Assembly (NCBI GenBank): GCA_009778955.1
Contig: WRFD01000003.1
Coordinates: forward strand, 1 to 34,535
Direction: 5' to 3'
DNA from: Desulfobulbus sp.
GTDB taxonomy: Bacteria > Desulfobacterota > Desulfobulbia > Desulfobulbales > Desulfobulbaceae
Length of the DNA stretch: 34,535 bases
A program made the position numbers and the translations under genes. The notes under the pieces were generated by a model. The model was not told where the DNA came from and made no database searches. It saw only the letters and a list, made by a program, of their open reading frames with translations. The stretch's first letter is position 1. Each line of letters begins with the position of its first letter. This document shows positions 34,496 to 34,535 of the stretch, piece by piece.

Positions 34496-34535
34496 ATCGT
34501 CTTTTTCTGCCATTTCGACGAGCGCAACGTGGAGA

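Overview
The window looks like chromosomal DNA of a Gram-negative, GC-rich bacterium. The lipid A gene set (lpxD-fabZ-lpxA-lpxI), with lpxI in place of lpxH, the long HflX, the paired two-component/sigma-54 wiring and the NamZ-like and GldA/GldG-like genes fit a delta-proteobacterial (Desulfobacterota, perhaps Desulfobulbales) genome. That placement is inferred from gene content; no rRNA or other phylogenetic marker is present. No tRNA, rRNA, CRISPR array, complete insertion sequence or phage module was found.

Layout. 1-151 is the 3' end of an outer-membrane beta-barrel gene with a terminator, followed by a gene-free, repeat-rich stretch to 764. 765-7099 (minus) is a compact operon lpxD-fabZ-lpxA-lpxI-asnS-hflX. 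7493-8728 (minus) is a NamZ/DUF1343 gene with a 3' frameshift. 9027-11664 holds two tandem paralogous outer-membrane proteins, each with its own matching sigma-70 promoter, long leader and terminator. 11601-14207 is a decay zone: a broken ribbon-helix-helix/RelE-type toxin-antitoxin pair, an intact DUF2332 gene with a long perfect dyad upstream, and fragments of a phospholipase-C-like gene.

14208-25460 is the most interesting part. A minus-strand operon (sensor kinase, NtrC-type sigma-54 activator, MipA/OmpV outer-membrane protein) faces a plus-strand eight-gene operon. The plus operon encodes a HAD phosphatase, class III aminotransferase, serine hydrolase, two four-helix EamA/SMR transporters, a DegT-type aminotransferase, a GNAT/FemAB-like acyltransferase and an arginase-fold enzyme. 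A textbook sigma-54 promoter (18324-18339) sits just upstream of the first gene, and most later genes overlap by ATGA or GTGA. The gene set looks like a regulated pathway that makes an amine-bearing small molecule or lipid headgroup, moves it across the inner membrane and attaches or trims it. I do not recognise it as a described system.

25750-34535 carries a YqaA-family membrane protein, a minus operon of GldA-like ATPase, a fused GldF-GldG permease and a DUF4340 protein (with a good sigma-70 promoter), a small lipoprotein, an RlpA-like protein, a small secreted-protein gene interrupted by an in-frame TAG, and an AT-rich Sel1-repeat gene. Dispersed intergenic repeats, including a hairpin family ending in GATCAA and a ~110-base element, recur through the window.
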